Positions 53,935 to 62,205 of a DNA stretch of 64,000 bases are shown here, one piece after another (positions within the stretch are counted from its first letter, which is position 1; each line of letters starts with the position of its first letter). The notes under the pieces were generated by a model. It did not search any database. It was not told the origin of the DNA and saw nothing but the letters and a program-made list of their open reading frames with translations. The position numbers and the translations under genes were made by a program. Source of the stretch: an uncultured Agathobacter sp. (GTDB taxonomy: Bacteria > Bacillota > Clostridia > Lachnospirales > Lachnospiraceae); assembly GCA_934359755.1 (NCBI GenBank), contig CAKRLV010000006.1, forward strand, positions 65,730 to 129,729, written 5' to 3'.

Positions 53935-54609
53935 ATGGCGTTACCAGTTGTACTTAAAAGTGGTAAAAACTATATTACGTTGGTGTTAGATTCAGAACTT
54001 GATTTTGCTGAATTGTTGCAGAATATAGTGGCAAAATTTGTTGAATCACAGAAATTTTTTGGTAATGAATCTTTTGCACTTATGTTTGATGGACGAGTTC
54101 TGTCAGATCGGGAGAAGCTTATAATTCTCGATGCAATTGATGAATATACAAGCGTTAAAATTACCAGAATAATTGAAAATGATGTTTTCAGGGAGTATGC
54201 CGCTGAGAAGCAGGCATACATAGAAGAGAACAGTATCGATGAAGAGAGCATTGATATTTCAAAAGATAATTGTCTATTTTTTGAGAGAGATATTCACGAA
54301 GGTGAGAAAATCAATGCAGTAAATGATATTGTTGTTATTGGAAATGTTTATTCTGGTGCGATTCTTAAGGCTGGAAATAGTATTATTATTTTTGGAATGC
54401 TTGAAGGACAAGCTATTGCAGGAAATAATGATAAAAACAGGGATGCATATATTATGGCAAGAAACTTCCAACCTGAAAATTTCAGAATTGGCAGATATCT
54501 GGGAAAGCCAATCAAGCGCAATAACAAAGGTTTTAATGTTCATCGTAAAATCATTGCTAAAAAAGCTATGGTAATCGATGGAGAGATTAAAATAAAAAAT
54601 ATCAGGTAG
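53935..54609 (+). CDS. minC: Septum site-determining protein MinC
   Basis: A 224-residue MinC. The N-terminal ~95 residues form the FtsZ-inhibiting domain; the C-terminal beta-helix has DIVVIGNVYSGAILKAGNSI, FGMLEGQAIAGN and NFQPENFRIGRYL, the MinD-binding domain. It blocks Z-ring assembly away from midcell. AGAGGAGG precedes ATG. minD follows after 22 bases. Confidence 0.93.
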   Translation: MALPVVLKSGKNYITLVLDSELDFAELLQNIVAKFVESQKFFGNESFALMFDGRVLSDREKLIILDAIDEYTSVKITRIIENDVFREYAAEKQAYIEENSIDEESIDISKDNCLFFERDIHEGEKINAVNDIVVIGNVYSGAILKAGNSIIIFGMLEGQAIAGNNDKNRDAYIMARNFQPENFRIGRYLGKPIKRNNKGFNVHRKIIAKKAMVIDGEIKIKNIR

Positions 54610-54631
54610 ATATAACTGAAGGAGGTCTTTC

Positions 54632-55372
54632 ATGAGTGAAGCAATAGTGTTCACCTCAGGAAAAGGCGGTGTTGGTAAGACTACAACAATTGCTAACATC
54701 GGCACAGTACTTTCACAGTTAGATAAAAAAGTTGTCATGCTAGATACTGACATGGGACTTCGAAATTTAGATGTTGTTATGGGATTAGAAGATCAGATTC
54801 GGTATAATCTCATAGATTTACTGGAGAAACATTGCAGATTAAAGCAGGCGCTTATTAAAGATAAACGCTATCCTAATTTGTATATGATTCCAGCGTCGCT
54901 GAAGTTTGACAGGGTACATAATTACGAACCTGAATTTAAGGCATTAGTTGATGAACTGAAAAAAGAATTTGACTATTGTCTTATTGATTGTCCGGCAGGC
55001 ATGGGCAATGGTTTTCATCTAGCAATTGCTGCTGCGGACAGGGCTATAGTTGTTACTACACCGCATATATCAGCAGTCCGAGATGCAGGAAGAATTATAC
55101 ATCAGTTGCAAAATGAACATATTAATGATATTAATTTGGTGATTAATGAATATGATGAGCGTATGGTCAGACGGCATGATATGTTGTCACAATCAGACAT
55201 AGAAGAATTACTTGGAGTTAAGACTATAGGGGTTGTTCCATGTGACAAGAAAGTTATAGTAAGCCAGAATAAAGGAACACCAGTTGTATCCTTCAGAAGT
55301 AAATCAGCAAACAGATTTATTGCCATTGCTAATTATGTCAATGCGAGAAAGGTTGGTGCCTCAGATGAGTGA
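54632..55372 (+). CDS. minD: Septum site-determining ATPase MinD
   Basis: A 246-residue ParA/MinD ATPase. The deviant Walker A FTSGKGGVGKTTTIANIGTV, DTDMGLRNLDVVMGLE and the Walker B region YCLIDCPAGMGNG are intact. It ends RFIAIANYVNARKVGASDE; compared from memory with E. coli MinD (270 residues) it lacks the terminal amphipathic membrane-targeting helix (KKGFLKRLFGG-type). GGAGGTC precedes ATG. Its stop overlaps the minE start by 8 bases. Confidence 0.94.
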   Translation: MSEAIVFTSGKGGVGKTTTIANIGTVLSQLDKKVVMLDTDMGLRNLDVVMGLEDQIRYNLIDLLEKHCRLKQALIKDKRYPNLYMIPASLKFDRVHNYEPEFKALVDELKKEFDYCLIDCPAGMGNGFHLAIAAADRAIVVTTPHISAVRDAGRIIHQLQNEHINDINLVINEYDERMVRRHDMLSQSDIEELLGVKTIGVVPCDKKVIVSQNKGTPVVSFRSKSANRFIAIANYVNARKVGASDE

Positions 55373-55559
55373 ATTTGCCTTTTCAAATCAGGTCGCAAAA
55401 GAAAGGCTTAAGCTCATGATTGAAGCTGAGCCGATAGAATGTACACCAGAGCTTATGGCAAGAATGAAAAGAGAAGTATCTGATATAATCGGACGATACT
55501 TTGAATTGTCACCAGATGCTTACGAGATAAAGGTTATTTTAAAACAGAACAGGAAATGA
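55365..55559 (+). CDS. minE: Cell division topological specificity factor MinE (short form)
   Basis: A 64-residue MinE. AKERLKLMIEAEP is the conserved MinD-contact helix, and DIIGRYFELSPDAYEIKVIL matches the start of the topological domain. It stops where E. coli MinE (88 residues) continues into its last beta strand, and its N-terminal membrane-targeting stretch is also shorter. ATG 55365 overlaps the minD stop. It is expected to drive MinCD dynamics, but the shortened ends may change how. Confidence 0.85.
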   Translation: MSEFAFSNQVAKERLKLMIEAEPIECTPELMARMKREVSDIIGRYFELSPDAYEIKVILKQNRK

Positions 55560-55563
55560 TTAA

Positions 55564-56673
55564 ATGCTAAAACAATATAGAATAAGAAATTATCACTTTC
55601 AATTAATTGCATATATTACAGCACTTACAATAGTAGGAATTTTTGTAATAGGAAGTGCACAAAAATCTGTACAGAATAAACAGATAGCAGGATTTATACT
55701 GGGAATGGTTATCATGATAGCTATTTCGCTGATGGATTATTCGTTTGTACTTAATTTTTCATGGCTTTATTATTTATTAACAATTTTATTACTGGGATTG
55801 GTTCTTACCTCTCTGGGTGATACAACAGGTGGAGCCCAGCGATGGATAAAAGTTGCAGGATTTAAATTCCAGCCATCGGAGTTGGCCAAGATAATGATAA
55901 TTCTGGTTTTTTCCAAATTTTTTATGAAATATGCGGAGAAAGTAAATGATGTAAAGACATTGGTAAAGTCATTTATACTTATATTGGTTCCATTAGCTCT
56001 TATAATGAAACAGCCAGATACATCAACCACGATTGTTGTTTCATTTATTTTCATTGTACTCTTGTTTATTACGGGATTAAGTTATAAAATAGTAGTAACG
56101 GTGGTGGGTATTAGTGTACCACTTGCAATACTATTTCTAACCTACGTTGTTAAGAATGCTGATTCTTTGATAAAAAAGCATTATCAGTTTATTCGAATAA
56201 TGTCATGGCTTGAACCAGATAAGTATCCAGAAAAGGCGCTGCAGCAGCAAAATGCCATTATGGCGATTGGTTCTGGACAGTTATGGGGAAAGGGACTTTA
56301 CAATGCTGAGGCTACTTCCATGAAGAATGCCAAGTATATTATTGAACCACAGACTGATTTTATTTTTGCAGTAGCTGGTGAAGAACTTGGATTTGTTGGA
56401 ACTTTAGTGATAATTATTCTGTTATTTTTAATTGTTATAGAATGTCTTTTGATTGCAAGAAAGGCAAAAGACCTTGGTGGCAGACTTATATGTTGTGGAA
56501 TGGCTACATTGGTTGGATTCCAGTCATTTGTCAATATTGGCGTTGCTACAGGATTGATGCCTAATACCGGTATTCCATTGCCTTTTGTTAGTTATGGTCT
56601 AACATCGCTCGTTTCATTGTATATTGGAATGGGATTTGTTTTAAATGTTGGTTTACAACCGAAAAAGTATTAA
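55564..56673 (+). CDS. rodA: SEDS-family glycosyltransferase RodA
   Basis: A 369-residue protein with about ten membrane segments. WIKVAGFKFQPSELAKI and the C-terminal GLMPNTGIPLPFVSYGLTSLVS are the SEDS signatures; length and the mre context favour RodA over FtsW. It polymerises glycan strands with PBP2. ATG 55564 starts five bases after the minE stop; the usual ribosome binding site is weak (GGAAATGATT). Confidence 0.92.
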   Translation: MLKQYRIRNYHFQLIAYITALTIVGIFVIGSAQKSVQNKQIAGFILGMVIMIAISLMDYSFVLNFSWLYYLLTILLLGLVLTSLGDTTGGAQRWIKVAGFKFQPSELAKIMIILVFSKFFMKYAEKVNDVKTLVKSFILILVPLALIMKQPDTSTTIVVSFIFIVLLFITGLSYKIVVTVVGISVPLAILFLTYVVKNADSLIKKHYQFIRIMSWLEPDKYPEKALQQQNAIMAIGSGQLWGKGLYNAEATSMKNAKYIIEPQTDFIFAVAGEELGFVGTLVIIILLFLIVIECLLIARKAKDLGGRLICCGMATLVGFQSFVNIGVATGLMPNTGIPLPFVSYGLTSLVSLYIGMGFVLNVGLQPKKY

Positions 56674-56685
56674 TGGGAGGAATAT

Positions 56686-57081
56686 ATGAACATAGGACTG
56701 GTAGCACACGATTCCAAGAAGAAACTAATGCAGAATTTTTGCATTGCGTATAGAGGAATTTTGAGCAAGAATGAGTTATACGCAACTGGAACAACAGGCA
56801 GACTTATTGAGGAGGTTGCAAATTTACAGGTTCATAAGTACCTGGCAGGACATCTCGGAGGTGTTCAGCAGCTTGGGGCACAGATAGAGCATAATGACAT
56901 TGATCTTGTTATTTTTCTACGTGATCCATTAAAGCCAAAGCCACATGAACCAGAAATCAATAGTATTGTTAAAGCTTGTGATGAGCACAATATACCACTT
57001 GCTACTAATCTTGCAACTGCAGAATTATTGATTTTATCTTTGGATAGAGGAGATTTAGACTGGCGTGAAATGTACAAGTAA
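56686..57081 (+). CDS. mgsA: Methylglyoxal synthase
   Basis: A 131-residue MgsA. GLVAHDSKKK carries the catalytic His and Asp region, GTTGRLIEE binds phosphate, and FLRDPLKPKPHEPE follows. It converts dihydroxyacetone phosphate to methylglyoxal, a bypass when phosphate is low. GGGAGG precedes ATG. It lies at the end of the shape operon; mre-min-rodA-mgsA order occurs in other clostridia. Its end overlaps the carboxypeptidase gene by 17 bases. Confidence 0.96.
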   Translation: MNIGLVAHDSKKKLMQNFCIAYRGILSKNELYATGTTGRLIEEVANLQVHKYLAGHLGGVQQLGAQIEHNDIDLVIFLRDPLKPKPHEPEINSIVKACDEHNIPLATNLATAELLILSLDRGDLDWREMYK

Positions 57082-58045
57082 TTTTAAAAGAAAATGCAGA
57101 CTGCTATGCATCACATGTATAGCAGCCATTTTTATGACTGGATGTGGTTCTGCCACAGAACTTTCTAACCAATACAATGCATATTCATCTGATTATCTGT
57201 CAGGATCTTCGAATAGCAAATTTTTCTCAGATTCCTTATGTGTGACGGATGATATTAATTTTGGTCAGGAATCTACACAGTATTCTAAAGTTGCAGAGGG
57301 GGCAGGTGTATTTAATCTCGACAAGAAAGAGGTTATGTACAATCAGAATATTTTTGAAAAATTATATCCTGCCAGCACAACCAAAATTCTTACTGCATAT
57401 ATTATAATTAAAAATTCTAATCTCGATGATGTAGTGACAGTCAGCGAGAATGCCGCAAATCCAGGTGAGTCTTCTTCTGTGTGCGGATTAAATACAGGAG
57501 ATCAGATTACGGTAAATGATCTACTTTATGGTCTTATGCTTGAAAGCGGCAATGATGCAGCTATTGCACTTGCAGAATACTATTCAGGCAGCGTGGAAGA
57601 ATTTGCAAATGTGATGAATGAAGAAGCTAAAAAGCTTGGTGCATCGAAGAGTAACTTTGTTAATCCTAGCGGCTACCCTGATGATAATCATTATACTACT
57701 ATTTACGATATGTATTTAATAATTGCACAGGCAGTAAATCTTGACAAGTTTACAGAAATAATACATTCATCAGAATACACTGCAAATTATAAGAATTCAA
57801 ATGGAGAGATAGTTCAGAAAGAGTGGAAAAATACCTGCAAGTACATAGCAGGAACAGCAGATATTCCAAGTGGTTTTGATGTTGTCGGTGGAAAGACTGG
57901 TACAACAAATGCAGCTGGATATTGTCTTGTGCTATATAGTCTCAATGAGAATAAAGAAAGAATTGTAAGTATAGTATATAAAGCAGATGGACGTTCAAAC
58001 ATGTATCTGTATATGAGCGAAATTTTATCTACGTTTGGTAAATAG
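57065..58045 (+). CDS. D-alanyl-D-alanine carboxypeptidase, probable lipoprotein
   Basis: A 326-residue DacA-type penicillin-binding protein that trims the terminal D-Ala of stem peptides. Motifs: PASTTKILTAYI (SxxK), LESGNDAA (SxN) and GGKTGTTNAAG (KTG). The N-terminus FMTGC looks like a lipobox (Cys at 27), so it is probably lipid-anchored, and it lacks the C-terminal PBP5 beta domain and amphipathic anchor. The start is GTG 57065, inside the end of mgsA. Confidence 0.93.
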   Translation: MKCTSNFKRKCRLLCITCIAAIFMTGCGSATELSNQYNAYSSDYLSGSSNSKFFSDSLCVTDDINFGQESTQYSKVAEGAGVFNLDKKEVMYNQNIFEKLYPASTTKILTAYIIIKNSNLDDVVTVSENAANPGESSSVCGLNTGDQITVNDLLYGLMLESGNDAAIALAEYYSGSVEEFANVMNEEAKKLGASKSNFVNPSGYPDDNHYTTIYDMYLIIAQAVNLDKFTEIIHSSEYTANYKNSNGEIVQKEWKNTCKYIAGTADIPSGFDVVGGKTGTTNAAGYCLVLYSLNENKERIVSIVYKADGRSNMYLYMSEILSTFGK

Positions 58046-58048
58046 TGA

Positions 58049-58077
58049 TTGTTTTTTATGTGCATATATACTATAAT
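58049..58077 (+). promoter_or_regulatory. Predicted promoter of the small P-loop gene
   Basis: TTGTTT (58049-58054) and TATAAT (58072-58077) are spaced by 17 bases, about 60 bases ahead of the next start codon. Confidence 0.65.
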
Positions 58078-58144
58078 ATTGCTTAAGAAGATTGGTTTTT
58101 TATTAATTTTCACAATAATATAAATAATCCAGGAGGGGGCTGCC

Positions 58145-58567
58145 ATGATAGAGATAATTTGTGGTGTAAAAGGAAAAGGGAAGACAAAGGAGTTGCTGGA
58201 TAAAGTAAATAAGAGTGTGCTCAGTACATCAGGAAATGTGGTTTATCTTGATAAGAGCCAGAAGCATATGTATGAGTTGAACAATAAAGTACGACTTATT
58301 AATGTAACTGAATTTCCGATTTCCAATTGTGATGAATTTTTAGGTTTTATTTGTGGTATTGTTTCTCAGGATCATGATTTAGAGGAAATGTATCTGGATA
58401 GTTTTCTTACGATTGCGTCGCTTGAAGATGAAGATGGAATTGTTAAAGCTATTGAAAAGCTTGATGTTATTAGTGAAAAATACAAAATCAAATTCATTCT
58501 TAGTGTTTCAAAGGACATTAGTGAATTACCAGAATGTGCAAAAGCGAAAGTTGTTATTTCATTATAA
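58145..58567 (+). CDS. Small P-loop protein of unknown function (140 aa)
   Basis: The N-terminus IICGVKGKGKTKELL is a Walker A motif (GxxxxGKT) at residues ~7-14; the C-terminal IKFILSVSKD could be a Walker B-like strand. The protein is short, so it would need to dimerise to work as an ATPase. I do not recognise a family beyond P-loop NTPase. CCAGGAGGGGG before ATG is a very strong ribosome binding site. It is monocistronic, with its own promoter and terminator. Confidence 0.75.
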   Translation: MIEIICGVKGKGKTKELLDKVNKSVLSTSGNVVYLDKSQKHMYELNNKVRLINVTEFPISNCDEFLGFICGIVSQDHDLEEMYLDSFLTIASLEDEDGIVKAIEKLDVISEKYKIKFILSVSKDISELPECAKAKVVISL

Positions 58568-58575
58568 ATTTTTTT

Positions 58576-58602
58576 GGGGAGTGTTGAATACGCTCCCCTT
58601 TT
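58576..58602 (+). terminator. Intrinsic terminator after the P-loop gene
   Basis: GGGGAG (58576-58581) and CTCCCC (58593-58598) form the stem core, extended inwards by wobble and A-T pairs, followed by TTTT. Confidence 0.85.
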
Positions 58603-58618
58603 AATGTGATAAATCAGT

Positions 58619-58822
58619 TTAAATGTCTGCTGATTTTATTCTTCCGTAGAAACTAATTAAGTATAATCCGCTTAATCCTACAACTGCATATATTATTCTT
58701 GAAAGCCAGGACATGTTTCCAAAGATAAATGCGACAAGATCAAATTTAAAAAATCCGATTAAACCCCAGTTGATACAACCGATTATAGCTAGTGTCAGCA
58801 GAGCGTTATCTAATATTTTCAT
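58619..58822 (-). CDS. DUF378 membrane protein
   Basis: A 67-residue protein with two membrane segments, starting MKILDNALLTLAIIGCINWG and followed by LIGFFKFDLVAFIFGN, the DUF378 signature. The last residues are IKSADI. The function of the family is unknown. GGAGGTAGCTAA before ATG is a strong site. It converges on the P-loop gene and diverges from the HlyD-like gene. Confidence 0.92.
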   Translation of the reverse strand: MKILDNALLTLAIIGCINWGLIGFFKFDLVAFIFGNMSWLSRIIYAVVGLSGLYLISFYGRIKSADI

Positions 58823-58923
58823 TTAGCTACCTCCATTTTTTATATTTATATTATTCCTAATTATTACAATAATATTCAGAAAATGTTTAGAGGTTTTATT
58901 GAAATAATTTAGGCTTGATTTGT

Positions 58924-58952
58924 TGTATTTGAATACAAGGAATGTTAAAATT
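58924..58952 (+). promoter_or_regulatory. Promoter with embedded palindrome ahead of the HlyD-like gene
   Basis: TTGTAT (58924-58929), 17 bases, TAAAAT (58947-58952), with TG at 58944-58945. The -35 is the left arm of a perfect palindrome, TTGTATT-TG-AATACAA (58924-58939), which has the size and position of a repressor operator. Confidence 0.55.
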
Positions 58953-58975
58953 AGAACGTTAGTGAGGTGAATTGA

Positions 58976-60367
58976 TTGGCTCAAAATAAAAAGGTAATTA
59001 AGTATCATAAGAATAGACAATTTGATATTGGTGTTGTCATTTTTTTGATAATAATCATATATGTTCTATATAGTTTTATTTCATATATCACATCAAGTCC
59101 TGTAGCTGTTTACGAAGTGACACAGGGCACTATTGCTACGAATAATGTCTACCGTGGATTGATTATCCGCGATGAGACAGTTGAATATGCGAATCAGGCT
59201 GGATATATTAATTATTATATTCCATCAGGATTTAAGACATCGGTCAGAGATATTGTGTATTCGGTAGATACTACTGGTGAGATTTCAAATAAGATAAGTT
59301 CGGCAGTAAGTAATGGTTCTGCAATGGATGAATCCACAGTTGACTTGATGTTAGATGAGATAGATGGTTTTACTAATTCATACAACAATATCAACTATTC
59401 ATCTGTATATTCGTATAAACAGATACTGTCATCTGAGTTAAGCCAGAAGCTTAGTTCTAATGCATTGAATAGTTTGAATGAAGAAGTTGTCAGTGCTGAG
59501 GCAAATAATACTTTTTTTACAGTAAAATCAGATACTCCAGGGGTGATTTCATATGTTATTGATGGATATGAGGATGTTACAGAGGATAATTTTCAGAAAA
59601 AGGGATTTGATAACAGCAATATTAAAGAACAAAATCTTGAGACCAACAAAGAAGTAAAAGTGTTAGATCCAGTTTATAAGCGCATTAATAGTGAGAATTG
59701 GAATATTATAATTGAGATAAATGCTAATTTAGCGGATGATCTTAAAGAGAATAATTATATCAAAATCCGTTTTTGTAGAGATGATTATACATGTAATGCA
59801 GCATGTACAATTATCAAACGTGATGGTAAGTATTATCTCAATCTATCGCTTAAGAATTCTATGATAAGGTATATGGATGAGCGTTTTACTGATGTTGAAC
59901 TGGTTATTAATACAAATACTGGTCTTAAGATTCCAAATTCAGCCATTGTAAGCAAGAAATTTTATACTATTCCTAAGGAATATTTTACATCGGGGGGAGA
60001 TTCCTCAGCGTCTGGACTTATGATCCAGTCAAAGAGTTCTAAAGATAATACAGTTGAACTTGTTACACCTACCATATATTATGAGGATGATAATAATTAT
60101 TATATTGATGATGAAAGTGTGACAGCTGGAGATATAGTAGTAAAAAGTGATTCTAAAGATACATATACTATCGGAAAGGATACAGCATCCTTAAAAGGCG
60201 TTTACAATGTAAATAAAGGGTATGCAGTATTTAAACAGATTGATGAAATTGCATCAAATGATGAATATACGATCGTTGATACTAAGACATCATATGGACT
60301 TTCTTTATATGATCATATTGCATTAGAAGGAAAGAAAGTAAAAGAAAATCAGACAATAGTTAAATAG
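58976..60367 (+). CDS. HlyD-like membrane-anchored protein (463 aa)
   Basis: A single N-terminal membrane segment (about residues 18-40, DIGVVIFLIIIIYVLYSFIS) precedes a large outer domain. The first part (VYEVTQGTIATNNVYRGLIIRDE) resembles the start of HlyD/membrane-fusion-type adaptors, and residues ~300-460 contain further beta-rich blocks. No ABC transporter partner is adjacent. It sits next to yggS-sepF-lspA, where Lachnospiraceae often carry such a protein, so a division or envelope role is possible. The start is TTG 58976, five bases after GAGGTGAATTGA. Confidence 0.75.
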   Translation: MAQNKKVIKYHKNRQFDIGVVIFLIIIIYVLYSFISYITSSPVAVYEVTQGTIATNNVYRGLIIRDETVEYANQAGYINYYIPSGFKTSVRDIVYSVDTTGEISNKISSAVSNGSAMDESTVDLMLDEIDGFTNSYNNINYSSVYSYKQILSSELSQKLSSNALNSLNEEVVSAEANNTFFTVKSDTPGVISYVIDGYEDVTEDNFQKKGFDNSNIKEQNLETNKEVKVLDPVYKRINSENWNIIIEINANLADDLKENNYIKIRFCRDDYTCNAACTIIKRDGKYYLNLSLKNSMIRYMDERFTDVELVINTNTGLKIPNSAIVSKKFYTIPKEYFTSGGDSSASGLMIQSKSSKDNTVELVTPTIYYEDDNNYYIDDESVTAGDIVVKSDSKDTYTIGKDTASLKGVYNVNKGYAVFKQIDEIASNDEYTIVDTKTSYGLSLYDHIALEGKKVKENQTIVK

Positions 60368-60378
60368 GAGTGATACAA

Positions 60379-61071
60379 ATGTTAAAAGAGAATTTGGCAA
60401 ATGTAGAGAAGAAAGTAAATGAAGCCTGTGCTAAAGCAGGAAGAAAAAGAGAAGAGGTTACACTTATTGCAGTCAGCAAGACAAAGCCTGTAGATATGTT
60501 ACAGGAGATTTATGATTGCGGTGTAAGAGATTTTGGCGAGAACAAAGTCCAGGAAATGTGTGATAAAATTGAAGTTTTACCAGATGATATTAAATGGCAT
60601 ATGATAGGACATTTACAGACAAATAAAGTCAAATATATTGTTGGAAAGACTAAGCTTATACATTCTGTAGATAGTCTTAAACTTGCGCAGGAGATACAGA
60701 AGCAGGCTGTGAAAAAAGATGTTACAGTACCCGTACTTATTGAGGTAAATATAGCTGAGGAAGAATCTAAATTTGGAATAAAGAAAGAAGAGACAATAGA
60801 TTTAGTTAAATCAATTGCCGGATTAGACCATGTGAAGATTATGGGACTTATGACTATAGCACCATATGTTGAGAATCCAGAAGATAACAGACTGTATTTC
60901 AGAGGTATCAAGCAATTATCGGTTGACATCAATAATCAAAACATAGATAATGTATGTATGGATATTCTGTCTATGGGCATGACTGGTGATTATGAAGTTG
61001 CAATCGAAGAAGGTGCAACCATGGTACGAGTTGGAACAGGAATATTCGGAGAAAGAAATTACAATATTTAA
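60379..61071 (+). CDS. YggS-family pyridoxal phosphate homeostasis protein
   Basis: A 230-residue PLP-binding protein (YggS/YlmE/PROSC). The PLP lysine is in IAVSKTKPVDML, followed by DFGENKVQEM and WHMIGHLQTNKVKY; LSMGMTGDYEVAIEEGATMVR and VGTGIFGER complete the fold. It balances PLP levels and has no known enzyme activity. ATG 60379 follows AGGAG at 60366-60370. sepF starts 13 bases after it, as in the Bacillus ylm cluster. Confidence 0.94.
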   Translation: MLKENLANVEKKVNEACAKAGRKREEVTLIAVSKTKPVDMLQEIYDCGVRDFGENKVQEMCDKIEVLPDDIKWHMIGHLQTNKVKYIVGKTKLIHSVDSLKLAQEIQKQAVKKDVTVPVLIEVNIAEEESKFGIKKEETIDLVKSIAGLDHVKIMGLMTIAPYVENPEDNRLYFRGIKQLSVDINNQNIDNVCMDILSMGMTGDYEVAIEEGATMVRVGTGIFGERNYNI

Positions 61072-61084
61072 GGTAGGTAATAAA

Positions 61085-61597
61085 ATGAGTGTTATAGATA
61101 AATTCCTTGATGCAATGCGTTTGAATTCAGATGAAGATTATGATGATTTTTACAATGATGATTTCGAGATGGAAGAAGAAGAACCAGAGAAAAAGCGCTT
61201 AAGCAGAAGAGAGCGTAAAGAAGAAAATAGTGCCGTTGAGCCAGTAAAAGAGAAAACGGTCAAATCTACACCAAAGATTACACCAATCAGTAAATCAAAT
61301 AGAAAGCAGGTGTTAGGAATGGAAGTGTGCGTAATTAAACCATCGTCGATGGAAGATGAAATAGAAATTACAGATACACTGTTAAATGGTCGTACGGTTG
61401 TCATTAACATGGAAGGGCTTGATGTTGATCTTGCGCAGAGAATTATTGATTTCACTTCAGGATCTACTTATGCTATGCATGGTAATCTTCAGAAGATATC
61501 TAACTATATTTTCCTTGCAACACCAAATGGCGTTGATATTTCAGGTGATATCCAGAATATTATGGAATCATTCGATGGTACTTCATTTACAGTATAG
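61085..61597 (+). CDS. sepF: Cell division protein SepF
   Basis: A 170-residue SepF. The N-terminal membrane-binding helix region (MSVIDKFLDAMRLN) and an acidic linker precede the SepF core, with NMEGLDVDLAQRIIDFTSGSTYAMHGNLQKIS. It anchors FtsZ to the membrane and shapes the septum. AAGGTAGG lies before ATG. It belongs to the yggS-sepF-lspA-rluD set. Confidence 0.95.
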   Translation: MSVIDKFLDAMRLNSDEDYDDFYNDDFEMEEEEPEKKRLSRRERKEENSAVEPVKEKTVKSTPKITPISKSNRKQVLGMEVCVIKPSSMEDEIEITDTLLNGRTVVINMEGLDVDLAQRIIDFTSGSTYAMHGNLQKISNYIFLATPNGVDISGDIQNIMESFDGTSFTV

Positions 61598-61614
61598 TAT
61601 GGAAGAGGCTAGTG

Positions 61615-62205
61615 ATGACATCAAAGAAGAATATAAAAGCAATGGGAATCAGCGGTATTATTACGTTGATTCTTGTATTTTTAGATCAGATAACCAAATA
61701 TCTGGTAGTTAAAAATTTGACAGGCAAAAGCCCTATAGAGATTATTAAGAATGTTTTTGAACTTAGATATTTAGAGAATCAAAGTGCGGCGTTTGGAGTT
61801 GATATAATTTCCATTATTCAAAGAATTTTTGACATATCATATTTTAATGATAATCCAGATGCTTTTTTGAAATGTAAGATGATATTCTTTGCCATATTTA
61901 CGATAATTGTAATTTGTTTGTTAATCTGGATATATTATAAGGTTCCTACCAACAGACATTTTGCATATCTGAATATTGCATTGGTGCTTTTTATTGCAGG
62001 AGCAATTGGAAATCTTATAGATAGAATTATAAATAATTATGTTGTCGATTTTCTTTATGTAAAATTGATTAATTTTCCAATTTTTAATGTTGCAGATATT
62101 TATGTCACGATAGGGGCATTTATGTTTATAATTCTTGGACTTTTTTATTATAAAGAATCTGATTTTGAGACTATTTTTTCTAAAAAGAAGGAAGACCAGA
62201 CATAG
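61615..62205 (+). CDS. lspA: Lipoprotein signal peptidase (signal peptidase II)
   Basis: A 196-residue aspartic protease with four membrane segments. LDQITKYLVV, YLENQSAAFG, GAIGNLIDRI and FNVADIYVTIGAF carry the two catalytic Asp residues (in LIDR and NVAD). It cleaves lipoprotein signal peptides, such as those of the DUF3048 and carboxypeptidase proteins in this window. The ~25-residue stretch near 70-95 makes it longer than usual. ATG 61615 is preferred over GTG 61612. Confidence 0.95.
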   Translation: MTSKKNIKAMGISGIITLILVFLDQITKYLVVKNLTGKSPIEIIKNVFELRYLENQSAAFGVDIISIIQRIFDISYFNDNPDAFLKCKMIFFAIFTIIVICLLIWIYYKVPTNRHFAYLNIALVLFIAGAIGNLIDRIINNYVVDFLYVKLINFPIFNVADIYVTIGAFMFIILGLFYYKESDFETIFSKKKEDQT

